Part shown: in pieces, positions 22,607-30,991 of the stretch
Layout of the letters: each line of letters begins with the position of its first letter
Position numbering within the stretch: the first letter of the stretch is position 1
From: Pseudomonas batumici
GTDB lineage: Bacteria > Pseudomonadota > Gammaproteobacteria > Pseudomonadales > Pseudomonadaceae
Direction of reading: 5' to 3'
Assembly: GCF_000820515.1 (NCBI RefSeq)
Contig: NZ_JXDG01000068.1
Location: forward strand, 124,001-188,000
Length of the DNA: 64,000 nucleotides
Program-made: the position numbers and the translations under genes
Notes under the pieces: model-generated
What the model was told of the DNA's origin: nothing
Database searches by the model: none
What the model saw: the letters and a program-made list of their open reading frames with translations, nothing else

Positions 22607-25326
22607 GCGGGCTGGCGCTGCAAGCCAGTGGCATCCATCATCGCTACGGCGACCAACAGGCCCTGGTCGACATCGCTTTCAGCCTGCCCGCCGGCACCCG
22701 CTGCGGCCTGATCGGCCCGGACGGCGCCGGCAAGTCGAGCCTGCTGGGGCTGATTGCCGGGGTCAAGCAACTCCAGCAAGGCCAGTTGCAGGTGCTCGAC
22801 GGCGCCATCGACGAGCGCCGCCACCGCAACAGCCTGTACCCGCGTATCGCCTTCATGCCCCAAGGCCTGGGCGGCAACCTCTACCCCGACTTGTCGATCC
22901 GCGAAAATATCCGCTTCTTCGCCACCTTGTTCGGGTTGGCAAAAGCCGACTGCGACCTGCGCATGCACAACCTGCTGCGCGCCACCGACCTTGAGCGCTT
23001 CAGCGAGCGCCCGGCCGGCAAGCTCTCCGGCGGCATGAAGCAGAAGCTCGGCCTGTGCTGTGCACTGATCCACGACCCCGACCTGCTGATCCTCGACGAA
23101 CCCACCACCGGCGTCGATCCACTGTCGCGGCGGCGCTTCTGGGAACTGGTGGACGACGTCCGGCACCAGCGCCCACGACTGACGCTGCTGGTGGCCACAG
23201 CCTATATGGAGGAGGCCGAACAGTTCGAGCACTGCCTGATGCTCGACCGCGGCCGCCTGATCGCCGCCGGCCTGAGCCAGGAACTGGCCGCCAGCACCGT
23301 GAGCGGCAAGCTCGACGACGCCTTCACCCATTTCCAGGGCAACAACGGCCACGACAACCAGCCCTTGATGATCCCGCCCCGGGACAACAGCCAGGCCGAT
23401 ATCGCCATCGAAGCCCACGAGCTGACGCTGCGCTTCGGCGACTTCACGGCGGTGAACAAGGTCAGCTTCGCCATCGGTCGGGGCGAGATCTTCGGTTTTC
23501 TCGGTTCCAACGGCTGCGGCAAGACCACCACGATGAAGGTCCTCACCGGCCTGATGCCGGCCAGTGAAGGCAGTGCCCGCCTGCTCGGCAGGCCGGTGGA
23601 CGCCGCAGACCTGGCGACCCGCAAGCGCGTCGGCTTCATGTCCCAGAGTTTCTCGCTGTATGGTGAACTCAGCACGCGGCAGAACCTTGAATTGCATGGA
23701 CGCCTGTTCGACCTGCCCAAGGCCGACAGCGCGGCACGGATCGAGGAACTGATCCGGCGTTTCGACCTGGGCGAGATCGCCGACCAGCCGTCCGCTGCCC
23801 TGCCCCTGGGGCTGCGTCAACGCCTGTCGCTGGCGGTGGCGGTGCTGCATCGCCCGGAAGTGCTGATCCTCGACGAACCCACCTCCGGGGTCGATCCGGC
23901 CGCGCGGGATGACTTCTGGCGCCTGCTGATCGAATTGTCGCGGGAACAGGGGGTGACGATCTTTCTCTCCACCCACTTCATGAATGAAGCCCAGCGCTGC
24001 GACCGCATTTCCTTGATGCATGCCGGCCAGGTGCTCGCCTGCGACACCCCGGACGCCCTGCAACGGCAGTTCCACGGTGACACCCTGGAGGCGGCCTTCG
24101 TTCGCTGCCTGGAACAGGCCCAGGATAGCCAGGCGGAACCGCAGGGCGCGGTCGCAGAAACGGCACCACCCTCGTCCGGCCTGCCACCGAACAAGACCGG
24201 CTTCAGCCTGGCGCGCTTGCTGGCGGTGGCCAGCCGGGAAAGCAAGGAACTGCTGCGCGACAAGGTGCGCCTGGCCTTCGCTCTGCTCGGGGCGCTGTTC
24301 ATGATGGTGATCTTCGGCTACGGGATCTCGCTGGACGTGGAGAACCTCGCCTTTGCCGTGCATGACCAGGACCAGACGCCGCAAAGCCGGGCCTACCTGG
24401 AAGCCTTCCGCGGCTCGCGCTACTTCGAGGAGAAAGCGCCGATCCGCGACGCCGCGCAACTGCACCGGCGCCTGCAACGCTCGGAGATCAAGCTCGCGCT
24501 GGAGATCCCGCCGGGCTTCGGTCGCGACCTGTATGCCGGACGCCAACCCACGGTCGCGGCCTGGCTGGACGGCGGCATGCCGTTTCGCGCGGAAACCAGC
24601 CGCAATTATGTCGAGGCGGTGCACCAGGCCAACCTCGAACAACTGGCGGCGCAAAGCAGCCCGGCCTACGGCGCCCGACCCGCGGCCAGACTGGAAACCC
24701 GCTTTCGCTACAACCAGGATGTGGTCAGCGTGAACGCCATCGGCCCGGGGGTGATGGCGCTGATACTGGCCTTTATCCCGGCGATGCTCACGGCCTTGGG
24801 CATCGTCCGCGAGAAGGAGCTGGGCTCGATCACCAACTTCTACGCTACGCCGCTGACCCGCCTGGAGTTCCTGCTGGGCAAGCAGGTGCCTTACCTGGCG
24901 GTCAGCCTGGTCAACCTGGGCCTGCTGGTGGCGATGAACCGCTGGTTGTTCGGCGTGCCTTTCAAGGGCAGCGGCCTGACCCTGGCCCTGGGCGGCATGC
25001 TCTATGTGCTGGCGACCACCGGCATGGGCCTGCTGATCTCGGCCTTCACCCGCACCCAGATCGCCGCGATCCTCGGCACCATGATCATCACCAGCCTGCC
25101 GACCATCCAGTTCTCCGGGTTGATCGTGCCACGCTCGTCGCTGGACGGTGCCGCCGCGCTGATGGGCATGCTGTTCCCCGCCGGGCACTTTCTCGACATC
25201 GCCGTCGGCACCTTCACCAAGGCCCTGGATCTGCGCCAGCTCTGGCCGCAGTGCCTGGCATTGTTCGGATTCTTCGTCGCGTTTACCGGCCTGAGCCTGA
25301 TCATGCTCAAGAAGCAGGAGGCCTGA
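22603..25326 (+). CDS. Fused ABC exporter: two ATPase domains plus permease (RbbA/YhiH-like)
   Basis: 907 residues with three parts. ATPase 1 (about 1-240) has Walker A G-P-D-G-A-G-K-S-S near 38 and the signature L-S-G-G-M-K-Q near 143. ATPase 2 (about 265-500) has Walker A G-S-N-G-C-G-K-T-T near 301 and a divergent signature L-P-L-G-L-R-Q in place of LSGGxQ, a hallmark of this family. The C-terminal ABC-2 permease (about 540-907) has one N-terminal helix, a large periplasmic loop and five to six later helices. It matches E. coli YhiH/RbbA and acts with the HlyD adaptor upstream and the second permease downstream. The substrate is unknown; a ribosome role was reported for RbbA. Confidence 0.92.
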   Translation: MSGLALQASGIHHRYGDQQALVDIAFSLPAGTRCGLIGPDGAGKSSLLGLIAGVKQLQQGQLQVLDGAIDERRHRNSLYPRIAFMPQGLGGNLYPDLSIRENIRFFATLFGLAKADCDLRMHNLLRATDLERFSERPAGKLSGGMKQKLGLCCALIHDPDLLILDEPTTGVDPLSRRRFWELVDDVRHQRPRLTLLVATAYMEEAEQFEHCLMLDRGRLIAAGLSQELAASTVSGKLDDAFTHFQGNNGHDNQPLMIPPRDNSQADIAIEAHELTLRFGDFTAVNKVSFAIGRGEIFGFLGSNGCGKTTTMKVLTGLMPASEGSARLLGRPVDAADLATRKRVGFMSQSFSLYGELSTRQNLELHGRLFDLPKADSAARIEELIRRFDLGEIADQPSAALPLGLRQRLSLAVAVLHRPEVLILDEPTSGVDPAARDDFWRLLIELSREQGVTIFLSTHFMNEAQRCDRISLMHAGQVLACDTPDALQRQFHGDTLEAAFVRCLEQAQDSQAEPQGAVAETAPPSSGLPPNKTGFSLARLLAVASRESKELLRDKVRLAFALLGALFMMVIFGYGISLDVENLAFAVHDQDQTPQSRAYLEAFRGSRYFEEKAPIRDAAQLHRRLQRSEIKLALEIPPGFGRDLYAGRQPTVAAWLDGGMPFRAETSRNYVEAVHQANLEQLAAQSSPAYGARPAARLETRFRYNQDVVSVNAIGPGVMALILAFIPAMLTALGIVREKELGSITNFYATPLTRLEFLLGKQVPYLAVSLVNLGLLVAMNRWLFGVPFKGSGLTLALGGMLYVLATTGMGLLISAFTRTQIAAILGTMIITSLPTIQFSGLIVPRSSLDGAAALMGMLFPAGHFLDIAVGTFTKALDLRQLWPQCLALFGFFVAFTGLSLIMLKKQEA

Positions 25327-26444
25327 TGCACAAGCTCACCCATATCCTGCGCCTCGGCGTAAAGGAACTGACCAGCCTGCGCCATGACAGCGTCCTGCTG
25401 CTGTTCCTGCTGTATGCCTTCAGCGTGGCGATCTACATGCCGGCGGCCGGCTCGGTGATCGGCGTGCACAATGCCAGCGTCGCCCTGGTGGATGAGGACC
25501 GCAGCGCGCTGTCGCGGCAACTGGGCGAAGCCCTGCAACCGCCGGAATTCCAGCGCCCGGCGCCGTTGGCCTACGACCGCCTGGACAGCGCCCTGGACAG
25601 CGGCCAATACACCTTCGTGGTCAATGTGCCGGCCAACTTCCAGAGCGACCTGCTGGCCGGGCGCTCACCCGCCGTGCAAGTGAACGTCGATGCCACCGCC
25701 ATGAGCCAGGCGTTCATGGGTGCCGGTTATATCGGGCGGATTTTCCAGCGCGAGCTCCTCGACTACAGCGGCCAGGCCCAGGCGGCGAGCCAGACACCGG
25801 TCAAGCTGAATAGCCGGGCGTTGTTCAATCCCAACCTGGAAGGCGGCTGGTTCCTGGCGGTGATCCAGATCGTCAACAACATCACCATCCTGGCGATCAT
25901 CCTCACCGGCACCGCGCTGCTGCGCGAACGCGAGCACGGCACCCTGGATCACCTGCTGGTGCTGCCGCTCACGGCCCTGGAAATCATGCTGGCGAAAATC
26001 TGGAGCAACCTGCTGGTGGTGGTGATCTGCACCTGGGTGTCGCTGGAGGTGATCGTCAAGGGCGCGCTGGGCGTGCCGTTGGCCGGCTCGCTGGGGTTGT
26101 TCCTGGGGGTGACCGGGCTCTATCTGTTCGCCAGCACGGCGCTGGGGATCTTCCTCGCGACCCTGGCGCGCTCGACCCCACAGTTCGGCCTGTTGGCAAT
26201 CCCGGTGATTATCCCGATGCTCCTGCTGTCCGGCGGCAGCACACCGCTGGACAGCATGCCGACGTGGCTGCAATGGGTGATGCAGGGCTCGCCGTCGACA
26301 CACTTCGTCAGCCTGGGCGCGGCGATCCTGTTCCGCAATGCCGGGGTCAGCGTGGTCTGGCCCGACCTGCTGGCGCTGGCGGCCATTGGCCTGGTGTTCT
26401 TCGCCGTGGCCCTGGCGCGGTTTCGCAAGAGCCTGGCGTCTTAG
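25326..26444 (+). CDS. ABC-2 type permease (YhhJ-like)
   Basis: 372 residues; the ATG overlaps the previous stop by one base (TGATG), and the longer upstream frame is a shadow of that gene. One N-terminal helix (L-L-L-F-L-L-Y-A-F-S-V-A-I-Y), a periplasmic domain of about 140 residues, then five helices from residue about 175 and the R-E-R-E-H-G-T-L-D-H-L-L-V-L-P motif typical of ABC-2 permeases. It pairs with the permease half of the fused protein upstream to form the channel. It ends two bases before a convergent gene. Confidence 0.92.
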   Translation: MHKLTHILRLGVKELTSLRHDSVLLLFLLYAFSVAIYMPAAGSVIGVHNASVALVDEDRSALSRQLGEALQPPEFQRPAPLAYDRLDSALDSGQYTFVVNVPANFQSDLLAGRSPAVQVNVDATAMSQAFMGAGYIGRIFQRELLDYSGQAQAASQTPVKLNSRALFNPNLEGGWFLAVIQIVNNITILAIILTGTALLREREHGTLDHLLVLPLTALEIMLAKIWSNLLVVVICTWVSLEVIVKGALGVPLAGSLGLFLGVTGLYLFASTALGIFLATLARSTPQFGLLAIPVIIPMLLLSGGSTPLDSMPTWLQWVMQGSPSTHFVSLGAAILFRNAGVSVVWPDLLALAAIGLVFFAVALARFRKSLAS

Positions 26445-26446
26445 GT

Positions 26447-26863
26447 TTACTGAACGATCAGGTTATTGAACAGCAGGTCCTCGACCACCGGCTTGCCGGT
26501 TTCGTCGTTCATCACCTGCTGAACCTGCTTCAGCGCTTCCTGACGCATCTTTTCCTTGGCGTCGACATTGCTCATCGAATCCACGGTCTGTTGGGCGAAC
26601 AACGCCACCAACTGGTTACGGATCAGCGGCTCATTGGCCTTGACCGCCTTGGCCGCCTCGTCGCCGGTCACCCGCAAGGCCACATCGGCCTTGTACACCT
26701 TGAGTTTCGGGCCGCCATCCAGGCCATAGTTACCGACAAACGGTGGCGTCAAGCTGATATAGCTGACTTTCGAACCCGCCCCTTCCCCTTCCTTGGCCTC
26801 TTCCGCCGCCACTGCCGCCATCGGCAGGGACAAGGCCAACATCAACATGATCAACGCTTTCAC
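26447..26863 (-). CDS. FliL-like periplasmic-facing protein
   Basis: 138 residues from a GTG at 26863, chosen because AAGGAGC lies six bases upstream and the protein then begins with a signal sequence or anchor (V-K-A-L-I-M-L-M-L-A-L-S-L-P-M-A-A-V-A-A). The remainder matches the FliL family: Y-I-S-L-T-P-P-F-V-G-N-Y, Y-K-A-D-V-A-L-R-V, I-R-N-Q-L-V-A-L-F-A-Q-Q, and the R-Q-E-A-L-K-Q-V-Q-Q-V-M C-terminal helix. No flagellar genes are near; this short non-flagellar form next to a quinone oxidoreductase is common in Pseudomonas. Its role is unknown. Confidence 0.8.
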   Translation of the reverse strand: MKALIMLMLALSLPMAAVAAEEAKEGEGAGSKVSYISLTPPFVGNYGLDGGPKLKVYKADVALRVTGDEAAKAVKANEPLIRNQLVALFAQQTVDSMSNVDAKEKMRQEALKQVQQVMNDETGKPVVEDLLFNNLIVQ

Positions 26864-27020
26864 AATTCGCTCCTTATCCGGTTTGCGGCCTAGCATAGCG
26901 ACCCGCACCGCAGCGCCCAAGCAAAAAGCTTATGGCGGACTATCAGGGCGGGGCATGCTCGTTGACCCTCTGACTCACACACCTACACTTATCGGCCATC
27001 ACTCCCAAAGGAATAGCCCG

Positions 27021-27998
27021 ATGAAAGCCGTGCTCTGCAAAGCCTTCGGCCCCGCCGAAACGCTGGTGCTGGAAGAGGTCGCCAGTCCCCAACCGGCCAA
27101 GAACGAGATCCTGCTGCAGGTGCACGCCGCCGGGGTGAACTTCCCGGACACGCTGATCATCGAGGGCAAGTACCAGTTCAAGCCGCCCTTCCCGTTTTCC
27201 CCGGGTGGCGAGGCCGCCGGCGTGGTCGCCGCCGTGGGCGAGAAGGTCAGTCACCTCAAGGTCGGCGACCGGGTGATGGCCCTGACCGGCTGGGGCAGTT
27301 TTGCCGAAGAGGTGAAAGTCCCCGGCTATAACGTGATGCCGATCCCCGCCGCCATGGACTTCACCACCGCCGCGGCCTTCAGCATGACCTACGGCACCTC
27401 GATGCACGCGCTCAAGCAGCGCGCGCAGCTGCAGCCGGGGGAAACCCTGGTGGTGCTCGGCGCTTCCGGAGGCGTGGGCCTGGCCGCCGTGGAAATCGGC
27501 AAGGCCATGGGTGCCCGGGTGATCGCCGCCGCCAGCAGCGCCGAGAAACTCGCGGTGGCCAAGGCCCTCGGCGCCGACGAACTGATCAACTATGGCCAGG
27601 ACAACCTCAAGGATGAAATCAAGCGCCTGACCGACGGCAACGGTGCCGACGTGATCTACGACCCGGTGGGCGGCGACCTGTTCGACCAGGCCATCCGCTC
27701 CATCGCCTGGAACGGCCGCCTACTGGTGGTGGGTTTTGCCAGCGGGCGCATCCCGGAGCTGCCGGTGAACCTGGCGCTGCTCAAGGGCGCCGCGGTGCTC
27801 GGGGTGTTCTGGGGCTCGTTCGCCCAACGCCAGCCCCAGGACAACGCCGCCAACTTCCAGCAACTGTTCAGTTGGTTCGCCGAGGGCAAATTGAAGCCGC
27901 TGGTGTCGCAGACCTATCCACTGGCGAACACCGCCCAGGCCATCAATGACCTCGCCCAGCGCAAGGCGGTCGGCAAGGTGGTGGTGCAGGTGCGTTGA
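27021..27998 (+). CDS. NADPH:quinone oxidoreductase family protein
   Basis: 325 residues from the ATG at 27021 with AAAGGAAT upstream; an in-frame open stretch upstream to 26793 overlaps the divergent FliL-like gene and is not coding. It is a zinc-independent MDR-type reductase: GroES-like N-terminal domain (V-H-A-A-G-V-N-F-P-D near residue 40, G-G-E-A-A-G-V-V near 70) and an NADPH-binding Rossmann domain (L-G-A-S-G-G-V-G-L-A-A-V near 150). Zinc ligands are missing, as in the quinone reductase branch. It is likely cytosolic. Confidence 0.9.
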   Translation: MKAVLCKAFGPAETLVLEEVASPQPAKNEILLQVHAAGVNFPDTLIIEGKYQFKPPFPFSPGGEAAGVVAAVGEKVSHLKVGDRVMALTGWGSFAEEVKVPGYNVMPIPAAMDFTTAAAFSMTYGTSMHALKQRAQLQPGETLVVLGASGGVGLAAVEIGKAMGARVIAAASSAEKLAVAKALGADELINYGQDNLKDEIKRLTDGNGADVIYDPVGGDLFDQAIRSIAWNGRLLVVGFASGRIPELPVNLALLKGAAVLGVFWGSFAQRQPQDNAANFQQLFSWFAEGKLKPLVSQTYPLANTAQAINDLAQRKAVGKVVVQVR

Positions 27999-28069
27999 GC
28001 ACCTGAGGCGCTGACCGCGGTTTCATCCGGCAAGCCGGCCAAACACCGCTATATTTTGCCCATGGTCGA

Positions 28070-28092
28070 GGCGCGCTCATGAGGAGCGCGCC
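28070..28092 (+). other. Perfect hairpin between the oxidoreductase and phosphatase genes
   Basis: GGCGCGCTC and GAGCGCGCC form a perfect 9-bp GC-rich stem with a five-base loop. It lies 72 bases after one stop and 25 bases before the next start. There is no T-tract, so it is more likely a leader structure of the phosphatase gene or an mRNA-protecting end than a complete terminator. Confidence 0.5.
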
Positions 28093-28116
28093 CCTGTATC
28101 CCATCGAGGCAAATCC

Positions 28117-28725
28117 ATGATCAAGCTGCTACAGACACTGCTCCCCGGCGTGCTCGCCTTCTCGGCATTGACACTCGCCATGCCGGCCATGGCCCAAAAG
28201 GACGACGGCCTGCGCGACGTCACGGTGCTGATCGTCCGCCATGCGGAGAAACCCGCCGAGGGTCGCGGGCTCAGTCCCGAGGGTGAACATCGGGCCGAAG
28301 CCTACGCCAGCTACTTCGACCCCTTGCAACTGGACGGTGGACAACTGACGCCACGACGCCTGATCGCCACCAGCGACAGCAAGGAAAGCGAACGACCACG
28401 CCTGACCCTCACGCCCTTGTCCCAACGCCTGAATCTACCCATCGAACAACCCTACGCCGACGACGAGGTCGACAAACTGGTCAAGTCCCTGGGCAAGGAC
28501 AACGCCGCACCGGTGGTGTTGATCGCCTGGCACCACGGGCATATCGACAACCTGATCGAAGCCTTCGGCGGCGATGCGACCAAGCTCACCGGGTACAAGC
28601 ACTGGCCGGAAGATGTGTATGACTGGCTGATCGTGCTGCGCTTCGATCACCAGGGGCAGTTGATCGAGTCCCGCAGCGAAAAGGTCCAGGAGCCACCGTT
28701 TCCCGGTACCGGGGCTCGCTCCTGA
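28117..28725 (+). CDS. Periplasmic histidine phosphatase (phosphoglycerate mutase fold)
   Basis: 202 residues with a signal peptide (L-A-M-P-A-M-A-Q, cleavage near residue 26). The catalytic R-H-A-E-K motif lies near residue 42 and the second histidine in W-H-H-G-H-I-D-N-L near 148, as in the His phosphatase superfamily. The substrate is unknown; exported members act on phosphorylated sugars or phytate-like compounds. It ends seven bases before the convergent cyclase-toxin-like gene. Confidence 0.85.
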   Translation: MIKLLQTLLPGVLAFSALTLAMPAMAQKDDGLRDVTVLIVRHAEKPAEGRGLSPEGEHRAEAYASYFDPLQLDGGQLTPRRLIATSDSKESERPRLTLTPLSQRLNLPIEQPYADDEVDKLVKSLGKDNAAPVVLIAWHHGHIDNLIEAFGGDATKLTGYKHWPEDVYDWLIVLRFDHQGQLIESRSEKVQEPPFPGTGARS

Positions 28726-28732
28726 AGCTGCG

Positions 28733-29818
28733 CTATATCTCGTAATGGCCTTGCCGAGTCATGGTGAGGCCTAGCTGACGATGCCAGCCAGGATTCAATC
28801 CGAGTACGTAGTCAAACCCCAACACGCAGAGCAGCTGCTTCAGCTCATGCACATTCCCGACACAATGAGCCTCTTCCCCCGGAATGAAGAACAGCGAGGG
28901 GAAATCAATGTCCGTTACCAGAGGGCGGCCCGCTTCGTCGCTGTGATGCACCACATTTCCCCCACGATAGCCTGCCGCGCAAACGGCCGTGTTCAGGGCG
29001 TTTCGAATCCCCCTGATGCGCGGGGTCATATTGCCCAGGTCGGGATGTTCATGTCGGGTATAAACGTCCATACCCCGGGGAAAGCGATCGGTATCAGGCA
29101 CCATGCGTCGGTCTGCGCCTGAACGGGAATAGGCATGACGCCGGGGGAATACCGCCCACAGGTCATAATCACAGGTCGTTGCGGCCCGATAAGTATCGCG
29201 TACTTGCGGCGAGCAGTGGCTATCCACGATGGCCATGACCGGCAGGAGGCTGGCACGATCCGGCGCTTGATTCATCTCTTTCAAGTCATTGGACAGGCGG
29301 CGTTCCTGCGGCCCGTAAAACACCCCCCACAGCGCTTCTCCGTTGGCGCCCGCAACGGACGCTGTCTGTTTCAATACAAACTTGATGGGAGCACCCGACG
29401 GATCGGCGGCGGTATAGTGCATTTCAAGATTATTCCCGCCTGCGAACGTCATGCACTTCAGTGGGTTCTCCAGCGCTTTACGTCGTTTATCGGTGATATA
29501 AAGCGGTGTTTGGCCGGCCCCTGAATGCACGGTCTCTTGTAATGCTTTACGCTGACTTTGAAAGTCCGGATTCTTGGTGAACCTGGGGTCCGCCAGGACA
29601 AAACCGGCCATCGGCCCCCAAGTACAACTTTTAGCCTTATTGTGAAACCCTTTCGTTGCATAGCCTTCAAGCAGCAAGCCTGTGGCAAGGGGCCCCACCG
29701 CCCGTACGGAGATCACACATTTTTGAGCATCGGCCACCTGTTGAAATGCCCTGCCATGCTCTATCGGCATGCCTGTACCGGTAATCGCCGATAAACCACG
29801 CAACAAATTAAGTTTCAT
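28733..29818 (-). CDS. ExoY-like nucleotidyl cyclase toxin (edema factor/CyaA cyclase fold)
   Basis: 361 residues that I recognise by eye as an ExoY/edema-factor type cyclase. The segment G-M-P-I-E-H (16-21), E-G-Y-A-T-K-G-F (51-58) and K-S-C-T-W-G-P (63-69) matches ExoY; K56 and K63 are the ATP/GTP-binding lysines (ExoY K81 and K88). C-D-Y-D-L at 216-220 supplies the metal-binding D217 and D219 (ExoY D212/D214). G-N-M-T-P-R at 262-267 and H-H-S-D-E-A-G at 291-297 are also family motifs. In P. aeruginosa ExoY is injected by type III secretion, is activated by host F-actin and makes cyclic nucleotides. Here there is no signal peptide, chaperone or secretion gene nearby. GC is near 55%, below neighbouring genes, suggesting transfer. 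All key residues are kept, so activity is plausible. Confidence 0.85.
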   Translation of the reverse strand: MKLNLLRGLSAITGTGMPIEHGRAFQQVADAQKCVISVRAVGPLATGLLLEGYATKGFHNKAKSCTWGPMAGFVLADPRFTKNPDFQSQRKALQETVHSGAGQTPLYITDKRRKALENPLKCMTFAGGNNLEMHYTAADPSGAPIKFVLKQTASVAGANGEALWGVFYGPQERRLSNDLKEMNQAPDRASLLPVMAIVDSHCSPQVRDTYRAATTCDYDLWAVFPRRHAYSRSGADRRMVPDTDRFPRGMDVYTRHEHPDLGNMTPRIRGIRNALNTAVCAAGYRGGNVVHHSDEAGRPLVTDIDFPSLFFIPGEEAHCVGNVHELKQLLCVLGFDYVLGLNPGWHRQLGLTMTRQGHYEI

Positions 29819-30040
29819 AGAGCAACGCCACTCACCGTCAAAAGATGATCAGTTATAGCACTGCCCCGCTTCATTCATGAATGCGGATAATGAAACAATT
29901 CTTGAGCACAAATACAACCCAATAAACTTTCGACACTTCCATTCATACTCCTTATTTAGTCGATATCAAATATCGCTTTCGAAGCCTATAAAAATAGAGT
30001 GTTGTATTTCACGGTGTTGCCTGAAACGTCTTCGGGGGGA
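29819..30040. other. AT-rich upstream region of the cyclase-like gene
   Basis: The stretch 29881-30000 has 40 G/C in 120 bases (33%), against well over 60% in the flanking backbone. It contains TATAAAAATA and several A/T runs, which suit a promoter and binding by an H-NS-type silencer such as MvaT. I found neither a clear ExsA-type nor a HrpL-type (GGAACC/CCAC) box. Confidence 0.6.
29871..29942 (-). CDS. Possible 23-residue leader ORF before the cyclase-like gene
   Basis: ATG at 29942 with TAAGGAG five bases upstream, the best ribosome site in this region. It encodes M-E-V-S-K-V-Y-W-V-V-F-V-L-K and stops at 29871, 52 bases before the cyclase start at 29818, which itself has only a weak GGTGAG. 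The product is hydrophobic. A second ATG at 29946 is in another frame. It may be a translated leader or a chance ORF. Confidence 0.25.
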   Translation of the reverse strand: MEVSKVYWVVFVLKNCFIIRIHE

Positions 30041-30715
30041 TTAATGCGAGGCCGAACGGCAGCGCTTGAGCCGCGCCTCCAGGTTGCGATCCGGCATGGC
30101 GTGGCTGCGCAAGGCGCTGGCCGTCTGTTCGACGTAGTCGCGGGTAGTGCCATAGCGCCCGCAAGCGCTTTCGAGTACCTGGTTCAGCACATGATCCGGC
30201 AGGTTGCCGGCATAGCTGGGCAAATGCCGCTCCAGCACGAACCCCAGGGCCTGGACCGTCTGCCCCGTTTCCAACCGGCAACTGAGCCAGTGCGGACGGT
30301 AGGACGGCACCGGCATCTCCCGCTGCCACAAGGCATAGAGCGAAGCCTCCAACTGATCGTCCGGCAACCGGTAGGCAAAACCGCTGCAGGAACCGCCGCG
30401 GTCCAGGCCGAACACCAACCCCGGAAACTCCGGCGTGCCCCGATGCTCATGAGACCACAGGTACAGGCCCCGGTGATAACCGTGGACCCGCCCGCGCACC
30501 CGCTCCACGGTGGAGCACTCGGGACGCCAGATCAGCGAGCCGTAGGCGAACAGCCAGACCGGCCCGCCCTTGTGCCGGGCCATGGTGGCCTGCATGGAGC
30601 AGAGCAGTTGCTCGTGGGTCAGTTGCGCCCCCAGTTCCAGGCGCGGCGGATAGGCCAAACTCGGCAACGCAGGATCGATAGCGGTCATGGCGAATTGCGC
30701 GGGGTTCCTGATCAT
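30041..30715 (-). CDS. ChaC-like gamma-glutamylcyclotransferase
   Basis: 224 residues (start ATG at 30715; an alternative ATG is at 30688). The ChaC hallmark V-W-L-F-A-Y-G-S-L-I-W-R-P lies near residue 53, R-V-H-G-Y-H-R-G-L-Y near 78 and the catalytic-region segment F-A-Y-R-L-P near 115. The family degrades glutathione to 5-oxoproline and Cys-Gly in the cytosol. Its start overlaps by one base (TAATG) the stop of a truncated upstream reading frame, so it probably once followed another gene in an operon. Confidence 0.88.
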   Translation of the reverse strand: MIRNPAQFAMTAIDPALPSLAYPPRLELGAQLTHEQLLCSMQATMARHKGGPVWLFAYGSLIWRPECSTVERVRGRVHGYHRGLYLWSHEHRGTPEFPGLVFGLDRGGSCSGFAYRLPDDQLEASLYALWQREMPVPSYRPHWLSCRLETGQTVQALGFVLERHLPSYAGNLPDHVLNQVLESACGRYGTTRDYVEQTASALRSHAMPDRNLEARLKRCRSASH

Positions 30716-30815
30716 TACCAGTTGTCAGTCACTTTACCGTAATAAAACGCGCCGCTGTAACCGCGTGGCGAAAAAGTGCTGTAGGCCAGCTTGCCTTCGT
30801 CGGTGGTCCGATGGA
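30715..30815 (-). pseudogene. 3' remnant of a gene upstream of chaC
   Basis: Read on the minus strand, the last 30-odd codons before the TAA at 30717-30715 look coding (D-E-G-K-L-A-Y-S-T-F-S-P-R-G-Y-S-G-A-F-Y-Y-G-K-V and a final T-D-N-W) with normal backbone codon use. Beyond about 30815 the sequence becomes AT-rich, and the frame meets a stop just past 30849 without any start codon. The stop overlaps the chaC start by one base. I read it as the 3' end of a broken gene; the family is not recognised. Confidence 0.4.
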
Positions 30816-30991
30816 TATATAGCCAAATATTCTGCAATAAATAAATAAACTATTAAAATCGCATAACGATAAGCTAAACACTGCGCCAAGGATAATTCCT
30901 ACATACATTTCAGAGCCCGCGGTCTGACAACCCGATCTCGACGTACGTATAACGGCCGCCTACTTAACCGCTACGTATTCACCAGGGGTCA

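Noticed and set aside
29944..29946. Second ATG of the cyclase leader as the start of an N-terminally extended cyclase
   Set aside because: It is not in frame with the cyclase, and an in-frame TGA lies upstream of the cyclase start with no other start between.
29819..30040. ExsA or HrpL box before the ExoY-like gene
   Set aside because: Neither the A-rich/TGNC ExsA pattern nor a GGAACC-N15/16-CCAC pair is present in readable form; the region is just AT-rich.
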